Shown here in pieces: positions 41,880 to 55,269 of a DNA stretch of 64,000 bases. The notes under the pieces were generated by a model that saw only the letters and a list, made by a program, of their open reading frames with translations, did not search any database and was not told the origin of the DNA. Positions within the stretch are counted from its first letter, which is position 1. Every line of letters starts with the position of its first letter. The position numbers and the translations under genes are program-made. Source of the DNA: Blastocladiella emersonii ATCC 22665 (taxonomy: Eukaryota; Blastocladiomycota; Blastocladiomycetes; Blastocladiales; Blastocladiaceae). The stretch spans positions 806,001 to 870,000 of the forward strand of contig JANHCV010000009.1 of NCBI GenBank assembly GCA_025594325.1, written 5' to 3'.

Positions 41880-43181
41880 TTAATTCTTGGCGCCGCGCGG
41901 GGGTGGCGGGAACTTCAATGGGGCCTCGAGGGTGACGCGGGACGAGCGGGACGCGAGGTCCGCGGTGCCCATCTGGGCGAGCTGGGCCGCCGACAGACTG
42001 GTGGCCTTGCACCCCATGGAGCAGGCGAGGAGGGCAATGTTCTTGGGCGCGGTCGCAAAGTCCTTGGCGACGTCGGCCGTCGACAGCTGGAACGACTGCA
42101 GGTGCAGGAGCGCCGCGAGGGCAAAGCACTGGACGCGGGTCTTGGCGCGCGGCGTCATGGCGTACTTGACACGCGTGCCGGAGACGGCCACCTTGTCGGC
42201 AAAGGCGCGCTGCAGCTCGAGCGCCATGTTGGCGGGCGCGCGCAGGCTCGACGCGAGCGCCGACAGGGACTTGAGGTCGCGGTCCGACACCTGCGCCATG
42301 CGCGTCAGGAGGACGGCGAGGAGGGACAGCGACGCGCGCAGCGTGTCGCGCTTGCCGTTCGCCTTCTTCTTGACGACGAGCGTCTTGAGCTCGCGCTCGG
42401 CGTACGTCTGGCGAGCACCAGCGGCGGTCTCGCCTTCGGGCGCGCCGATGCCCAGCTCGGCCAGCATCTCGTCGACCTGGGCCTGGTTCTTGGCGGCGAA
42501 CACGGCCTTGCACCACTCGTCGAGCAGGCGGCGGAGCGCGCCGGGGAACAGCGACGCGACCGGGTAGATCTCAGCAACATCATCCGTCGTGATATCGTAC
42601 GGCGGGAGCGGGTTATCGAGCTCGGCGTCGGCCGCGAGCTCCTCGGCGGTCGGGATGAACTCGAGCGACTCGGTGACGTTGGCCTGGAGCTCGCCCGCGG
42701 CGACATCGAGGGCGTCGGCGTTGATCCGGTTCTTCTCGATAGCGCGGATCGCCGTCTTGGCCTTCTTGTTCCCGAACGCCTCGCCGAGGGCGTTGCGCGC
42801 GGCGACGATGCGCGACTTGTCGACGCGCTCGGCGGCCGTCGCCACCACGGTCTTGTACTTGGGCTCGACGTGGACGACGGGCGAGGGGACCAGACGCACG
42901 CGGCCCGTCTTGCGGTTCACCAGGCCGACCATGTACTGCGCGGCGCCCTCGGTGCCCGTCGGCTCGCTGAAGCTGTCGCCGTACAGCTGCACCGTGTGCG
43001 TCTCGGACGCCACCACGCGGTGCGCCGCGCGCGCCGTCTTGGCCGGCGCCGTCGAGCGGTACACGGAGAAGGGCGTCGTGGAGGCGGGCGTCACGCCGCC
43101 CAGCGTCGCGAGGAGCGGGCCGGACACGCCGGCGGCGTCGGACGCGGCGTCGACTTCGAGCTCGATGATCTTGCGCTTCAT
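41880..43181 (-). CDS. RPA49: RNA polymerase I subunit RPA49 (A49)
   Basis: A49 forms the TFIIF/TFIIE-like subcomplex with A34.5 on RNA polymerase I and helps initiation and elongation of rRNA in the nucleolus. Single exon, 433 aa, close to the yeast length of 415. The N-terminal dimerisation domain covers about residues 25-110 (FSVYRSTAP, VQLYGDSFS, YMVGLVNRKTGRVRLVP). A linker follows, then the tandem winged-helix part (PLPPYDITTDDVAEIYPVASLFP, ALAALLHLQSFQL) with basic stretches KKKANGKRD. The C-terminus ends LKFPPPPRGAKN. It is divergent from the small membrane-protein gene, with 254 bp between starts. No lesion. Confidence 0.9.
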   Translation of the reverse strand: MKRKIIELEVDAASDAAGVSGPLLATLGGVTPASTTPFSVYRSTAPAKTARAAHRVVASETHTVQLYGDSFSEPTGTEGAAQYMVGLVNRKTGRVRLVPSPVVHVEPKYKTVVATAAERVDKSRIVAARNALGEAFGNKKAKTAIRAIEKNRINADALDVAAGELQANVTESLEFIPTAEELAADAELDNPLPPYDITTDDVAEIYPVASLFPGALRRLLDEWCKAVFAAKNQAQVDEMLAELGIGAPEGETAAGARQTYAERELKTLVVKKKANGKRDTLRASLSLLAVLLTRMAQVSDRDLKSLSALASSLRAPANMALELQRAFADKVAVSGTRVKYAMTPRAKTRVQCFALAALLHLQSFQLSTADVAKDFATAPKNIALLACSMGCKATSLSAAQLAQMGTADLASRSSRVTLEAPLKFPPPPRGAKN

Positions 43182-43435
43182 GGTGTTTTGGGTGGGGTGG
43201 GTACGTCGTTGCGCGCGCCTGGGTTTCCTCGGCCGCGGCCCGCCGTGTGCGAAGGCGGGAGCGGAGCAACAGCGGTGGTGGTGCGACTGCATCAGGTGAC
43301 GGGGCGTGACACATCTCCATCGCCTGAACGCGTCGATCTCGCAACTCTGCCTTTCGCGAGGCGCCACTCCCTCCGCCCTCCCCTCCCTCCCATCACTTGC
43401 CACTCACACTACCTGCAACGCACCAACCACCCGCA

Positions 43436-43836
43436 ATGCTCAACTGCAAGTGCGCGTGCGGGACGAACACGACGATCGTGCCGATCCCGTCGTGCCCGCA
43501 GTGCAAGATCAGCCTGTGCCTGGCGGTGGCCGCGGGCAACAACGCGAGCTTACCGTCGCGGCCCGAGTTCCGGTGTGCGCCGACCGCGGACACGGCGCTC
43601 GACGCGCTGTGTTTCGACCGCGAGTCGCGCAAGGACGAGCTGCTCGTGTCCACGTTCCTGATCGTACTGCTCGGGCTCGTCGTGTCGGCCACGTTCAAGC
43701 CGTGCTTGACGTCGATGTGGAACAAGCTGCGCGGAGTACGGTTTGTCGTGGGTGTGGTTAGTGTGAGGGATGCTGACTTGAAGGAGTGTAGCAACGGATC
43801 CACTCGGCCTACTCGCGCTTCCTCGACTCGGACTGA
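43436..43836 (+). CDS. Small Cys-rich single-pass membrane protein, hypothetical
   Basis: 114 aa. Exon 1 is 43436-43735, the intron 43736-43791 (56 nt, GTACGG...GTAG, phase 0) and exon 2 43792-43836. The N-terminus has a compact cysteine array (C-x-C-x-C within NCKCACG, then CPQCKISLC, later RC and LC). One membrane segment lies at about residues 69-88 (LLVSTFLIVLLGLVVSATF). A short basic/aromatic tail follows (QRIHSAYSRFLDSD). The topology suggests a folded, possibly metal- or disulphide-stabilised head on one side. I do not recognise the family. The stop is 163 bp from the convergent RRM gene. Confidence 0.68.
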
Positions 43837-43999
43837 CCGACCTCGCCGCGCCTCTCCCTCCCGCCATCAACCGTGTACATATATCGATCCAGTTGCAAAC
43901 GACGACGACGTGAACGAGTTTCCATTATGTGTGTGCGAGTGCCAAAAACGACGACTGAAAAACCAACAAAAAGAGAGTGTGCAATGCGATACCCGAACC

Positions 44000-46900
44000 T
44001 CAATACGTGATGGCACCGCTCGTGATCAGGTCGACGAGGTACTCGATCGACACAATCTCGCCCTTGATGTCCTGCCCGCCGACGTGCAGCTCGCGCACCA
44101 CCGCCACCATGAACGCCTGCGTCATGTCCTCGAACTGCAGGATCACGTTGCTACACAAACGTCGGGTCAGTCTTGCTGCCTCACTTCGCACCACCACGCG
44201 TAACGTACTCCTGGTCGCGAATCGCCCGCGCCGCCTGCCCGTACGGGGAGATGACCGAGATGAGCACCTCGTTCGAGACCCCCGCGGGGATGTCGCGGAA
44301 CACCACGTACTTGAGCCGCTCGCTCTCGAGCGCCACGGGGTCGCTGAGGATCGCCGGCGGGCTCGGCGCGCGCACGGGTTCGGGCACCGGCACGGCCGCG
44401 GACTCGACCTCGGCCTTGACCGTCGCCGCCTCGGGCATCGGCTCCTCGACGGGCTGCTGCGACCCGCCACTGCCGCCGCCGAGCGTGAGCAGCGCCTCGG
44501 CCGTGTCCATGGGGCTGCCGGCGGCAGCGACACCGTCGCCGGCCGCGGCGACCGCGGGCGCACCAGACGATGTTGGCGCGGCGGAAGTCGAAGAAGCCGG
44601 AGTGTCGAGCTCGGCCGTCGCCATGGCCGCGAGACTCGCGAGACTCGGCGGCTCGGCGGCCGCGTCGGCCGCGGGCTTGGCCGTTGCCACCGCCGCATGC
44701 TCGGCGGCCGGGCTCTTCATGACGACCTCGGCGCTGGCCTCGCCCGCCGCCTCCTCGCCACCGGACGGCGTGGCCGGGGCCTCGGCGTCGGGCAGCTCGC
44801 CGGCCTCGAGGTCCGAGTCGTCGACGGCGGCAGCGGGCGCGGAGGACGCGAACGCGGACGCCGTGGTCTCGGAAGCGGGGTCCGACGACGCGGGCTTGGT
44901 GGGCGCGGCGGACGCCTTAGCCGCGGCCGCCTGCGCGGCCGCCTTGGCCGCCGTGATGGCGCTGACGGCGGGCGCGGCGCCGACAAACTGCTTGCGGACG
45001 GGGCCGAGCGGGAACACGCGCGGGTTCTGGATCGGGGAGTCGAGCGGGAGGCTGGGCGTCGAGCTACCGCCCATCCCGCCGTTCGCGGCTGCGGCGGCCG
45101 CGAGACTCGCTGCCGAGGGACCGGCGGCCATAGCCGCAGCGATGGCCGCCGCCGAGGCGGGGGTCGGGATCGCGCTGGACGCGCCGGGCGACGAGAAGAC
45201 GGACGGTCCGTCGCGGTCGCGGCCGCCGGGTGCGCCGGGCCAGCCGGGCGTGGACCAGTTGAACCGTGCGTACGGCGAGGTGAAGTCGGACCGGGTCGCG
45301 CCGCCGCCGCCCGTGGCGGCGTTGATGAGGGCCATGGACCCGGAGGGCCCCGCGGCGATGGCCTTGGTGAGGGAGACGCCGGCGAGGCACGCCTCGAGGA
45401 GGTCGGGGCGGGAGCAGAACACGTCGACGTTCGGGATGCGCTGGACCTTGAGCAGCGACCCGTGGAAGTCGTACCCCTCGAGGTCCTCGGCGCGCAGCGA
45501 CGGGTCGTCGGCCATGGAGATGAACGCGTAGCACTGGCGGTCGTGGCGGCGGAAGTGCCAGTCGACGTAGTGCACGTAGCCCTTGGTCGCAAACACCTGG
45601 CGCAGGAGGGCGACGCGCGGGCCCGTGGGCGGGATGTTGGTGACGATGAACACGACGGGCGCGCGCACCGCCACAAACTCCATGTCCTGGACGTCGAGCG
45701 CCTCGATGGCGAGCGGGCGGCCGTCGAGGATCACGCCGCGCAGACCCATCATGCGGCGCGTCGACTGCGAGTTGCGCACCAGGTCGAGGATCGCCGACGC
45801 CGTGCGCTCGGTGCGGATCTCGGGCATCTCCCAGTGCAGGAACTTGACCTCGCCCGCCTGGCTGAACAGCCCGCGCAGCGTCTGCGAGTACGTCTTGGAC
45901 GCCGGGATGTTGGAGATGCGGAACCGCGCAATGTGCGCCGCGTTGAACCGCGCCGACGCGTTGGGCGACGGCGCCCGCGGCGCGCCGTACATGATGGGCG
46001 CCGGGCCGCCGGGCCCACCACCGCCGTGGCCGCCGTGCACGCTGTGCGTGGGGCTCATGACGGGACCCGCCATGCCGCCGCCGCCGCCCATGGGACCCAT
46101 ACCCGCGTGCGGCGAGCCCGGGTGCGCGTGCGGGTACCCGTGCGGGACGTGCGGGTGGCCGTGCGGGTTGTGCTGCGCGAACGGGTAGATTTGCTGGTGG
46201 AGCTGGTGGTTCGGGGCGGCGTGCGGGGGTCCGTGCTGCGGGTGGCCGTGGCGGCCGCGGTCGTACTCGTCGCCGGCCTCGCTGGCCGCGTACTCGCCGC
46301 CGTACCGACGCTGGCGGTCCTCGCGCGTCTCGCGCACCTCCTCCGAGTACTTGGCCGCGCGCTCCAGGCCCTTGAGCGACTCCTCGCGGATCGCCACCTC
46401 CTCCATGGGCTTGTACAGCTACAAATCCCGCGAGAGGTCAGCGGTGCTCGGACGAGGACGGTCGAGCGAGAGAAGCGTACCCGAAGCACCTTGCCGTAAA
46501 AGGTGCGCTCACGCAGCATGCGGGCGCGCTCACCGTGGGTGTGGTTCGGGTCGCGGACCTCGACAAAGGCAAAGTTCATCATGTAGGCGGGGTCGTCGGG
46601 GTCCTTGTTCCAGCGGCAGTAGGTCACGTTGAGGCCGACGGCGCGGAAAAAGTCGCCGAGCCGGTGGCGGTACTCGGCGTCGTCGGGCAGGTTCTTGACG
46701 CAGTACACGTGGGTGCCGTTGGGCTCGCGCTCGCGCTAAGTGGGGAGCGAGTTGGTCAGCTTGAGAGCACGAATTTCGGACAAAAAAAAAGACGTACGGT
46801 GCCGGTCAGGTACACGTCGAGGTCATCGTAGCGCAACCGCTTGTGGCCGGCGTCGTCGGCGTGGCCGAGCTCGGACCCGGCGCGCTTGAGCCCCGTCGAG

Positions 46901-47604
46901 TAGCCGGGCGGCGGCGGCGGCGGGAGGTTGCCCGAGGACGAGTTTGCGCTGGGCGAGTGGAGCGAGCCCCAGGCCCCGGGGTACGCCGCCGCCGACGAGT
47001 TGGCGCCGGCACCGGCGGGGCCCGTGGCGGTGCTGCTCGAGGCGACCGACGGCGGGCCAGCGACGCGCGGGAACATGCCGAGCGACTGCGACGTGAAGGC
47101 GTTGGCGGCGGACACGGCGCCCGTCGACTTGGGGGTATCGGTGCCCGCGGCGGCGGCGGCGGGGTTGGAGGCAGTCGGTGCCGTGGCGGGGCGAGCGGCA
47201 GCAGCGGGGGCGGTAGGGTCCACGGCCATTTCGTCGTCGGCCGACGTCGGGGTCGCGTCAATGATCACGTCGTCGTTCGAGGCGGGCGCCATGGGCTCGG
47301 TCTTGATGACGACGGGCGCGGCGGCGGCAGCCGCAGCGGGGCGCGCGGGGCGCGACGGGACGGGCGAGTTGGCGGGGAGGGTGCGGGCGACGGCGCCAGC
47401 GGCGCGGATCTGCTCCTCGAGCAGCTGCGGCAGGCGCATGGCGAAGCGGATCAGGGTGAGCGAGGCGGGGCGCAGCGGCAGCGGCGACACGAGAGCGCTG
47501 ACGAGCGGCATGGTCCCGCCGGCGCTGTCGAACCACGGGCTGTCGATCTCGAAGGTCGGCGGGTCCGTGCCCGGGACGTGCCGGATCCGGAGATTGATGG
47601 AGTA
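44000..47604 (-). CDS. Multi-RRM RNA-binding protein (5' exon not located)
   Basis: Exons visible: 47604-46798, 46735-46481, 46418-44209 and 44150-44000. The introns are 62, 62 and 58 nt and all have GTACG donors. At least 1100 aa. RRM-like units are HVYCVKNLPDDAEYRHRLGDFF (with FAFVEV), FRISNIPASKTYSQTLRGLFSQ, VFIVTNIPPTGPRVALLRQVF (with CYAFISM) and a C-terminal KYVVFRDIPAGVSNEVLISVIS. Long Gly/His/Pro and Ala-rich linkers separate them. A KRLRYDDLDVYL piece and an acidic middle are present. The acceptor CCCCGCAG before 47604 and an upstream TAA show that a first exon lies further right, in a GC-rich zone where I could not place it. It is probably a regulator of mRNA; I cannot name the family. 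Confidence 0.7.
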
Positions 47605-48403
47605 CTGCGGGGTGGAGGAGGGTGAGGGTTAGTGTCGTTACATCGTGCGCTGCGAGGAGCAAGGGCGGTTTCAGGGGCGGAATGCATGGAGCACAAATCA
47701 GCAGGTGAAGTGGGTGGGCAAGCGGCGGCGGCAGCAGCGGGCACCACCGGAGCCGCGGAGCGCAAGCGCATCAGCGTCCACCAGGGCGTCCGCGCACGCG
47801 CGCACGCTTGCCCACGGGCGGCAGCAGCAGGTCGCCGAGTCCCGCCAGCTGCCCGCCGCGTCCGTCGTCAATCCATCGCGCTGGCCGGCGCGCGAACCGG
47901 CCAGCATCATTCGAATCCATCGTGCGGGGGCGAGCCGCCACCGCCGTCGTCGCCGTCGCCGTCGCCGCGCGCGCTCCATGCATGGGAGTTGGGGTGGGAG
48001 GGCGGGAATACATTGGCTTACATGCCTCGGGCTCTTGCATCGAGTCAAGGTGATCTTATCCGTGGTGTCCGGTCGGTCCGAGGGGCGCTCGAGCGGGACA
48101 GCGGGAGGGAACGAGGGGAGAAGAGGAGGCTGAGGAGAGAGAGACGCGTGCGGCGGGAGCGGGAGCGGCGCGCGGCGCGGCCGGCCGAGGGAACGCTCTC
48201 TCCCGGCGCAACGGGTGGGAACCCGCCCGACACGGCCGCGCAAGCCCCGTCTCGCACCATCAGCTGACGCCACGTGGCGTGCTCGCGACGCGTTTCTCTT
48301 CTCCGGGTCGCTCGCGGAGGCTCAAAGCAGCATGAAAACGGTCAAATTCACAGCGTGGGATACGGGAGCCACCAGGGTCCCGAGCGGGCCGGCGCCACGG
48401 CGC
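47605..48403. other. 5' region of the RRM gene and intergenic space, no separate gene supported
   Basis: About 800 GC-rich bases with open frames on both strands but no domain. The missing first exon and promoter of the RRM gene should lie here. ACGCGT occurs at about 48288. Confidence 0.45.
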
Positions 48404-50213
<1,810 letters not shown>

Positions 50214-50258
50214 TCTGTTGGGTCGAAAAGATTGACTATCACATACATGCTCCTTATT

Positions 50259-50310
50259 TGTCTCGTTCATCTGTCTCGTTCATTTGTCTCGTTCATTTGT
50301 CTCGTTCATT
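50259..50310 (+). repeat. Four tandem copies of a 13-bp unit
   Basis: The unit is TGTCTCGTTCATT; the first copy has C as its last base. It lies in the short gap after the chimera. Confidence 0.9.
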
Positions 50311-50453
50311 TGAGCCGACCTTCGCGGACCTGGCGCGTCAAACCTCCCGCCACGTGAGCGGCGCATCGCGTCTTGCTACGGAGCATAATGTAGTCCGAGT
50401 TAGAGAGATCTAGCAACGCCGCTTGTATGCACAAAACCGATCTCGACATTTCA

Positions 50454-53400
50454 TTAAAGCTCCTCAATCCGCGAGTCCACGTCCTCGTCCACGCCACTCG
50501 CCGCGCGCGCTGCGGCCGCGGCTGCCGCGCCCTGGGTGTGGGGCGGCACGACCGCGACCTGCTGGGCGGCGGGCATGTCCATGGCGGGCTTCCAGCTCTC
50601 GTCCCTGTCCTGGGTCGGGTACAGCTGGACGACCGAGCACCGCGTGAGCTTGGGCTTGAGCTGCTTGAAGAAGGCGGTGTCGAACCCGTGCTCGTTCGGC
50701 ACGTCCTCGCACGGCGCCGACTTGGCGGCGGAGCGGAGGTACTCGAAGATGTCGGTCATGAACGGCTCGGGTTTGCGGAGCCGGTGCACGATGCTGCGGC
50801 CCGCGCTGTGGCGCACCGTGCACTTGGTCGCGATCTGCGCGAGGAGGCGCGCGGTCGCGGGGTCGGCGCGGCGGTTGCTGTGGTGCTCCGGGCTCAGGAT
50901 GTAGCTGCAGTCGAGGACGGGCGTGTACCCGCGCGACGCGTCGGCGGGCGGGATCACGGACAGGCGGTTGAACAGGATCACGGCGGCGATCTTGCCCGAC
51001 TCGGCGGTGACCAGCTCGAGGACGCGGGTGCCCGACCACACGGCCTCGAAGAGCGAGCCGACCGCGGTCATCACGTTGAGCGTCTGCATGAGGGCAAAGT
51101 GGGCGCCCTTCGGCGCCCGCTTGGCCATGTCGCTGATAGCCTGCGAGGTTTCGACGGACCCGACGCGCAGGACCGTGTCGATGCCCGCGTACTGCGCCGA
51201 CGTGACGCCGAGGTTGTTGGGCTTGTACACGTCCGAGTAGTCGGCGACGTTGGCGATGAGCGGCCAGACGCTGAACATGGGCGAGACGGGCGCGAGGTAC
51301 CGGTGCATGACGAGCTGGACGCGGTTGTGCGGGTGCACGGCGAGCGCGTTGATCTCCTTGAGCAGCGCGGGCCCGCACGGCATCTGGAACGCCTGGACCT
51401 TCTTCTTGCTGCCGGTGCCGTACTCGACCATGATGGCGCCGACGCTCTTCTGCCGCGTCGCGAGGTCGCACCCCTTGAGCGAGTCGATGTCGCTGATGCG
51501 GGCGCGCGGGATCGCGAGAACGATGTGGATCTCGTCCTTGTGCTCGGCCGCATGCACCACGGGCAGGTCGCGGTGCGGGCTGAGCACCGTCGGCTGCGAC
51601 GGCGACGGCGCGTTGAACCGCGTCACGTTCGGGAAGTAGACGATGCCCGAGTACACGCCGGCGCGCGCGTTGACGGGGACCAGCTCGGTCGCGATCGACG
51701 CGAGCACGACGGGCGTGTTGGCGCCGCGCGGCAGCGACTGGTGCAGGCCGCACACGAACCGGACGCGCGGGCAGCTCGCCGTCGGCAAAGTCCTCGACGA
51801 TGTACTGCGGGACGTAGGTCGCGACGCGGAGCTGTTTGCCGTCGTTGATCGCCTTGGTCGTGAAGCTGCGGAACTGGTGCACGATCCCGCCGTGGTTGAT
51901 CTCGAGCACCATGAGCGAGAGCGGCGCCGCGGTGCGCGCGGCGTCGAGAGCGGCCGTGTCGAGCTTGCCCTCGATGCGGCACACGTCCGTCGCGTACCCG
52001 ACGCCGTCGGCGACGGGGAACCCGTACAGCATGCCCTGCGCCTGCAGTTCAGCGAAGCTCGAGGTCACGACCGCGCTGTCGCGCAGCGCGTCCCACAGCT
52101 CGGGCATCGCGGGCCACGGGGCGGACATGAGGAAGTCGGCGCCGGTCCACGTCAGGCGACTCGAGGCCAGGGCAAAGCCGATCAGCTTGATGAGCAGCGC
52201 CGCAGTCGCGTGCGAGCCGGCTATAGTCGTATCACCTGTTAGTACAGACTCGAGCTCGTAGATCAAGTCAGGATTGCAGCGTACCGTGACGGCCAGCCAT
52301 AGCAACCGAGTCGGGCCCGAGAAGCAGCTCGGCGCACCGGACGAGCGCGTTGATGAGGAACGGCGACTCGCGCAGAGCGATCGGGACCGTGGGCGCCGCG
52401 AGCTTGTAGAAGGTAAACTCCTGGCGGCCCTTGGCGCTGCCCTCGCGGATGCTCATGGTCTGCTCGGCGCACCACGCGAACTGCGTCGTGTGCGTCGACC
52501 AGTGGTCGTGGTGCGGGCGGTCGTACAGGTTGACGCCGAGGAGCGTCGGCAGGACCTCGAGCGGCAGGCCCATGGTGCGGTGCAGGAACGCAAGGCGGGT
52601 CTTGGCGATGGACGTCATGTGCGAGGTCGCGGTGCAGATCAGCGAGCGCTCCGAGTCCCAATTGGTGGTGAGCAGCGGCGACGCGTGGACGAGAACGTTG
52701 AGCATGCCGCACGAGTCAATGATCGAGCCCGTCTGCACGACGTTAAACCACAGCGGAAGCACGCGGTCCGTCTCGATGGCCGCGTAGCTGGTCTGGCCCG
52801 CGGTCTGCATCGCGACCAGGTTCTCCATGACCGACAGCGGGTGGCCGCCGATCACGCCGATGCGGCACCGGAATTGCGCGCGCGGCGGCGGCAGCGGCAG
52901 CTTGGGCCACGCGGCGACGGGCGGGTAGGTCCCCGAGAGGGGCGTCGCGGTGGCACCCGACCCGAACACGTCGACGAGCGTGAGGACCCAGCGCTCGAGG
53001 TCGCGCGTCATGAAGCCGCGGAAGTCCTCGAACGGATCGAGGTGGAACGCGTCGAGCGGCGTCATGCCGAGCGGGCTAGTGAAGCGGACGTTGCCGGGCT
53101 CGCCGCCGGGGACGGTGACGAGCATGGTCGGGTTGATCGCCAGCGCCGTGGGCTTGGGGACGCCGCCGTAGTCGGGAAAGAACACGACGTCGGCGATGGC
53201 CGCTTGCAGGTCGCGCTCGAGGTTTGGGGGATCGCCGTTGCGGTGCAGCTTGGACCCGTTTTCGTTCAAAAGGCGGTGCAGGACCCTGTTGAAGGCAGTG
53301 TAGGCGTGCAGCTGGATGCCGGGGCCACCCTTGGCGTGCACGGTCGAGTAGAAGCCGTTGCGCTCACAGGAAAACTTGACGGGCGATCAGGTAACGGCGA

Positions 53401-54046
53401 GCCACGACTCCCAGCACGCGCGGACGCCGCGGCGCGTCGAGTCGTCGAGGATGCGGACCTGGGCGTCGGGCGCGGTCCAGTCGGCGGCAAGGCACGCGCG
53501 CATGTGGGTGGTCCAGAACCCGCGCGTCGCCGGGTCGAGGAACTGCGAGTAGGCGAGCTGGCCGATGTGCCGCGTCAGCGCCGTGACGGCGGCGCGGTCG
53601 GCGAGCTCGGTCTGCGCCACGGCGTGCAGCATGAGCAGATTGCGCGCGAGCACCTCGAAGTGCGTGTCGCTCAGCACAAAGTCGAGGTTGGCGGTGCCGT
53701 ACTTGCGCTTGGCCTCGCCGACCGTGTGTGCCACGTCGCGCAGGTCGCCGCACTCGAAGACGAACGCGCCGAGCCGCTTGTTCTCGCGCGGGTTGTGGAA
53801 GACGAACAGATCGCGCGCGAACGACCGGCCGAATGGCAGGTACGGGTCCGTCTCGCCGTCGAGCGCAAGCGTCGCGCTCGTCTGCGTCGCCGGCGGCATG
53901 TCGGTCGAGGGGGCGGGCGGCTGCATGACCGAGGGCGACGGGGACGGCGAGGGCGACGGATCGTCGTGGGCGGCAGCAGGAGCGGCGGCGGCCCCGCGGG
54001 GCGCCTCGCGCGAAGTCTTGGACGACTTTCCCTTCTTCTGCTTCAT
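50454..54046 (-). pseudogene. DUF4470-like large protein gene with in-frame TGA and a frameshift
   Basis: The frame starts at 54046 (MKQKKGKSSKTSREAP). After a Pro/Ser-rich start it has a DUF4470-type region (residues ~70-160: RLGAFVFECGDLRDVAHTV, ANLDFVLSDTHFEVLARNLLML). A TGA at 53387-53389 interrupts, but the same frame continues 358 codons. An intron at 52284-52221 (64 nt, GTACGC, with a TACTAAC branch site) follows. Near 51770 a one-base shift at a CCC run is needed (ELP then VRFVCGLHQSL). The last part (NTPVVLASIATELVPVNARAG...) runs to TAA at 50454. The intact protein would be about 1175 aa. DUF4470 occurs in fungal MYND-type proteins and in dynein assembly factor DNAAF3; which applies is unclear. 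Long constrained stretches suggest recent loss or sequence errors. Confidence 0.6.
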
Positions 54047-54134
54047 GATCGTGCGATTCGCTAACTGAGCAAGGAGAGAGAGAGAGAACTTTGACGGACG
54101 TCGACCTGTCACGCGACGTTGACCGCGCGCCGGA

Positions 54135-54200
54135 GCATTTGCCGTCACACAGCCTTCGGCTGGCACCGGCGCAGGGCTTTGCCCTTTCGCCCTTGCCTTT
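54135..54200 (+). repeat. Hairpin-rich repeat, copy 1 (also at 56972-57033)
   Basis: About 60 bp shared almost exactly with 56972-57033. It contains two short hairpins in a row: CAGCC-TTC-GGCTG and AGGGC-TTT-GCCCT. Confidence 0.85.
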
Positions 54201-54339
54201 GGCCGTCCTCGCCTCGCGTTCGCTTCCCCTCTTCAGCGTTCATGAGTGTAAGTCGGCGATGAACACCTTTTCAGTTGCGCACACTTTTCTGATTCCGGCT
54301 CGCATCCTCGGGAAAATACTTGCGAGATAGACGCGTTAC

Positions 54340-54492
54340 CTGCGTCCAAGTTGACCACGTTGCGCAGCGCGTGCACCTCCTGGCGCATCAGCGAGCGCTT
54401 GCCGATCTTGACCTCACCCGCGGACGCAAGCACGCTGATGTGCAGGTTGCGCGTGATCGCGAGGTCGATGAAGCGTTGTTGTAGCCAGACAG
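54340..54492 (-). CDS. Possible orphan exon, unknown product
   Basis: A protein-like stretch (WLQQRFIDLAITRNLHISVL, then GEVKIGKRSLMRQEVHALRNV) ends at a potential donor GTAACG (54339). On its 5' side it runs directly into the minisatellite, with no start codon or acceptor I can trust. It may be the remnant of a gene cut by repeat expansion. The family is not recognised. The rest of 54047-54339 shows no gene. Confidence 0.3.
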
Positions 54493-54499
54493 CGTCGCC

Positions 54500-55062
54500 G
54501 TCGCCTCGTTAGGTTGGTAATCAACGCCGCAGCCGCTCATGTTCATGATCCTGCAGAACGCACAGTGCACGGGCGGCACCGACGGCAACGCGTGCATCGT
54601 CCGCGTTATTGTCGGCAGCCAGCGCCGCCTCGTTGGATTGAAGTTCAGCGTCGCCTCGTTGCGTCGATAAAAGCGTCGCCGTGTTGGGCTGAAGACCAGC
54701 GTCGCCTCGTTGCGTTGATGATCAGCGTTACCCTGTCGAGTTGGTGGCCAGCGTCGCCTCGTCGCGTCTATGATCAGGTTTGCCTTGTTGGGTTGATAAC
54801 CAGCGTCGCCTTGTTGCGTAGATGACCAGCGTCGCCTCGTTGCATCCATGACCAGCGTCGTCTTGTTGGGTTGATGCCAGCGTCACCTTGTCGAGTTGAT
54901 AGTCAGCGTTGCCTTGTTGTGCTGGCGACCAGCGTCGCATTGCTGCGTTGATGTCCAACGTCGCCTCGTTCCGTGAATGTCTAGCGTCGCCTCGTTACGT
55001 CAATGTTCATCGCCACCTCGTTACTTCAATGTTCAGCGTCGCCTCTGTTACGCGTCGTTCAT
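54500..55062 (+). repeat. 26-bp minisatellite array, divergent part
   Basis: Degenerate units of about 26 bp built around CAGCGTCGCCTCGTTGCGTT. Because 26 is not a multiple of 3, all frames are used in turn, giving repetitive open frames without coding meaning. Confidence 0.85.
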
Positions 55063-55269
55063 GCGGTGGTGATCGGGGCGATCGTCCACCTGATCTCGCG
55101 TGTTCTCGCCCGCAACCGCCTCTTCCGCCCCGCCGCGACCCCGCGGCGGCGCTCCCGCTTTTGTCATCAGCTCTCCCTCACCCAGCCCTGGTTCGGGGCC
55201 GAGGCAGGAATACACAACCCTGACTAGCTGTATCGTGTCTCCTCGAGTCCCCTCCTTCGCCACTCAACA
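55063..55269. other. Unique island between minisatellite arrays
   Basis: About 200 bp of non-repetitive GC-rich sequence separating the two arrays; no gene seen. Confidence 0.5.

Noticed and set aside
43977-46499. 840-codon plus-strand frame
   Set aside because: Antisense to the RRM gene and overlapping its splice sites; Arg/Gly-rich without domains.
50427-54064. 473- and 596-codon plus-strand frames
   Set aside because: Antisense shadows of the DUF4470-like gene.
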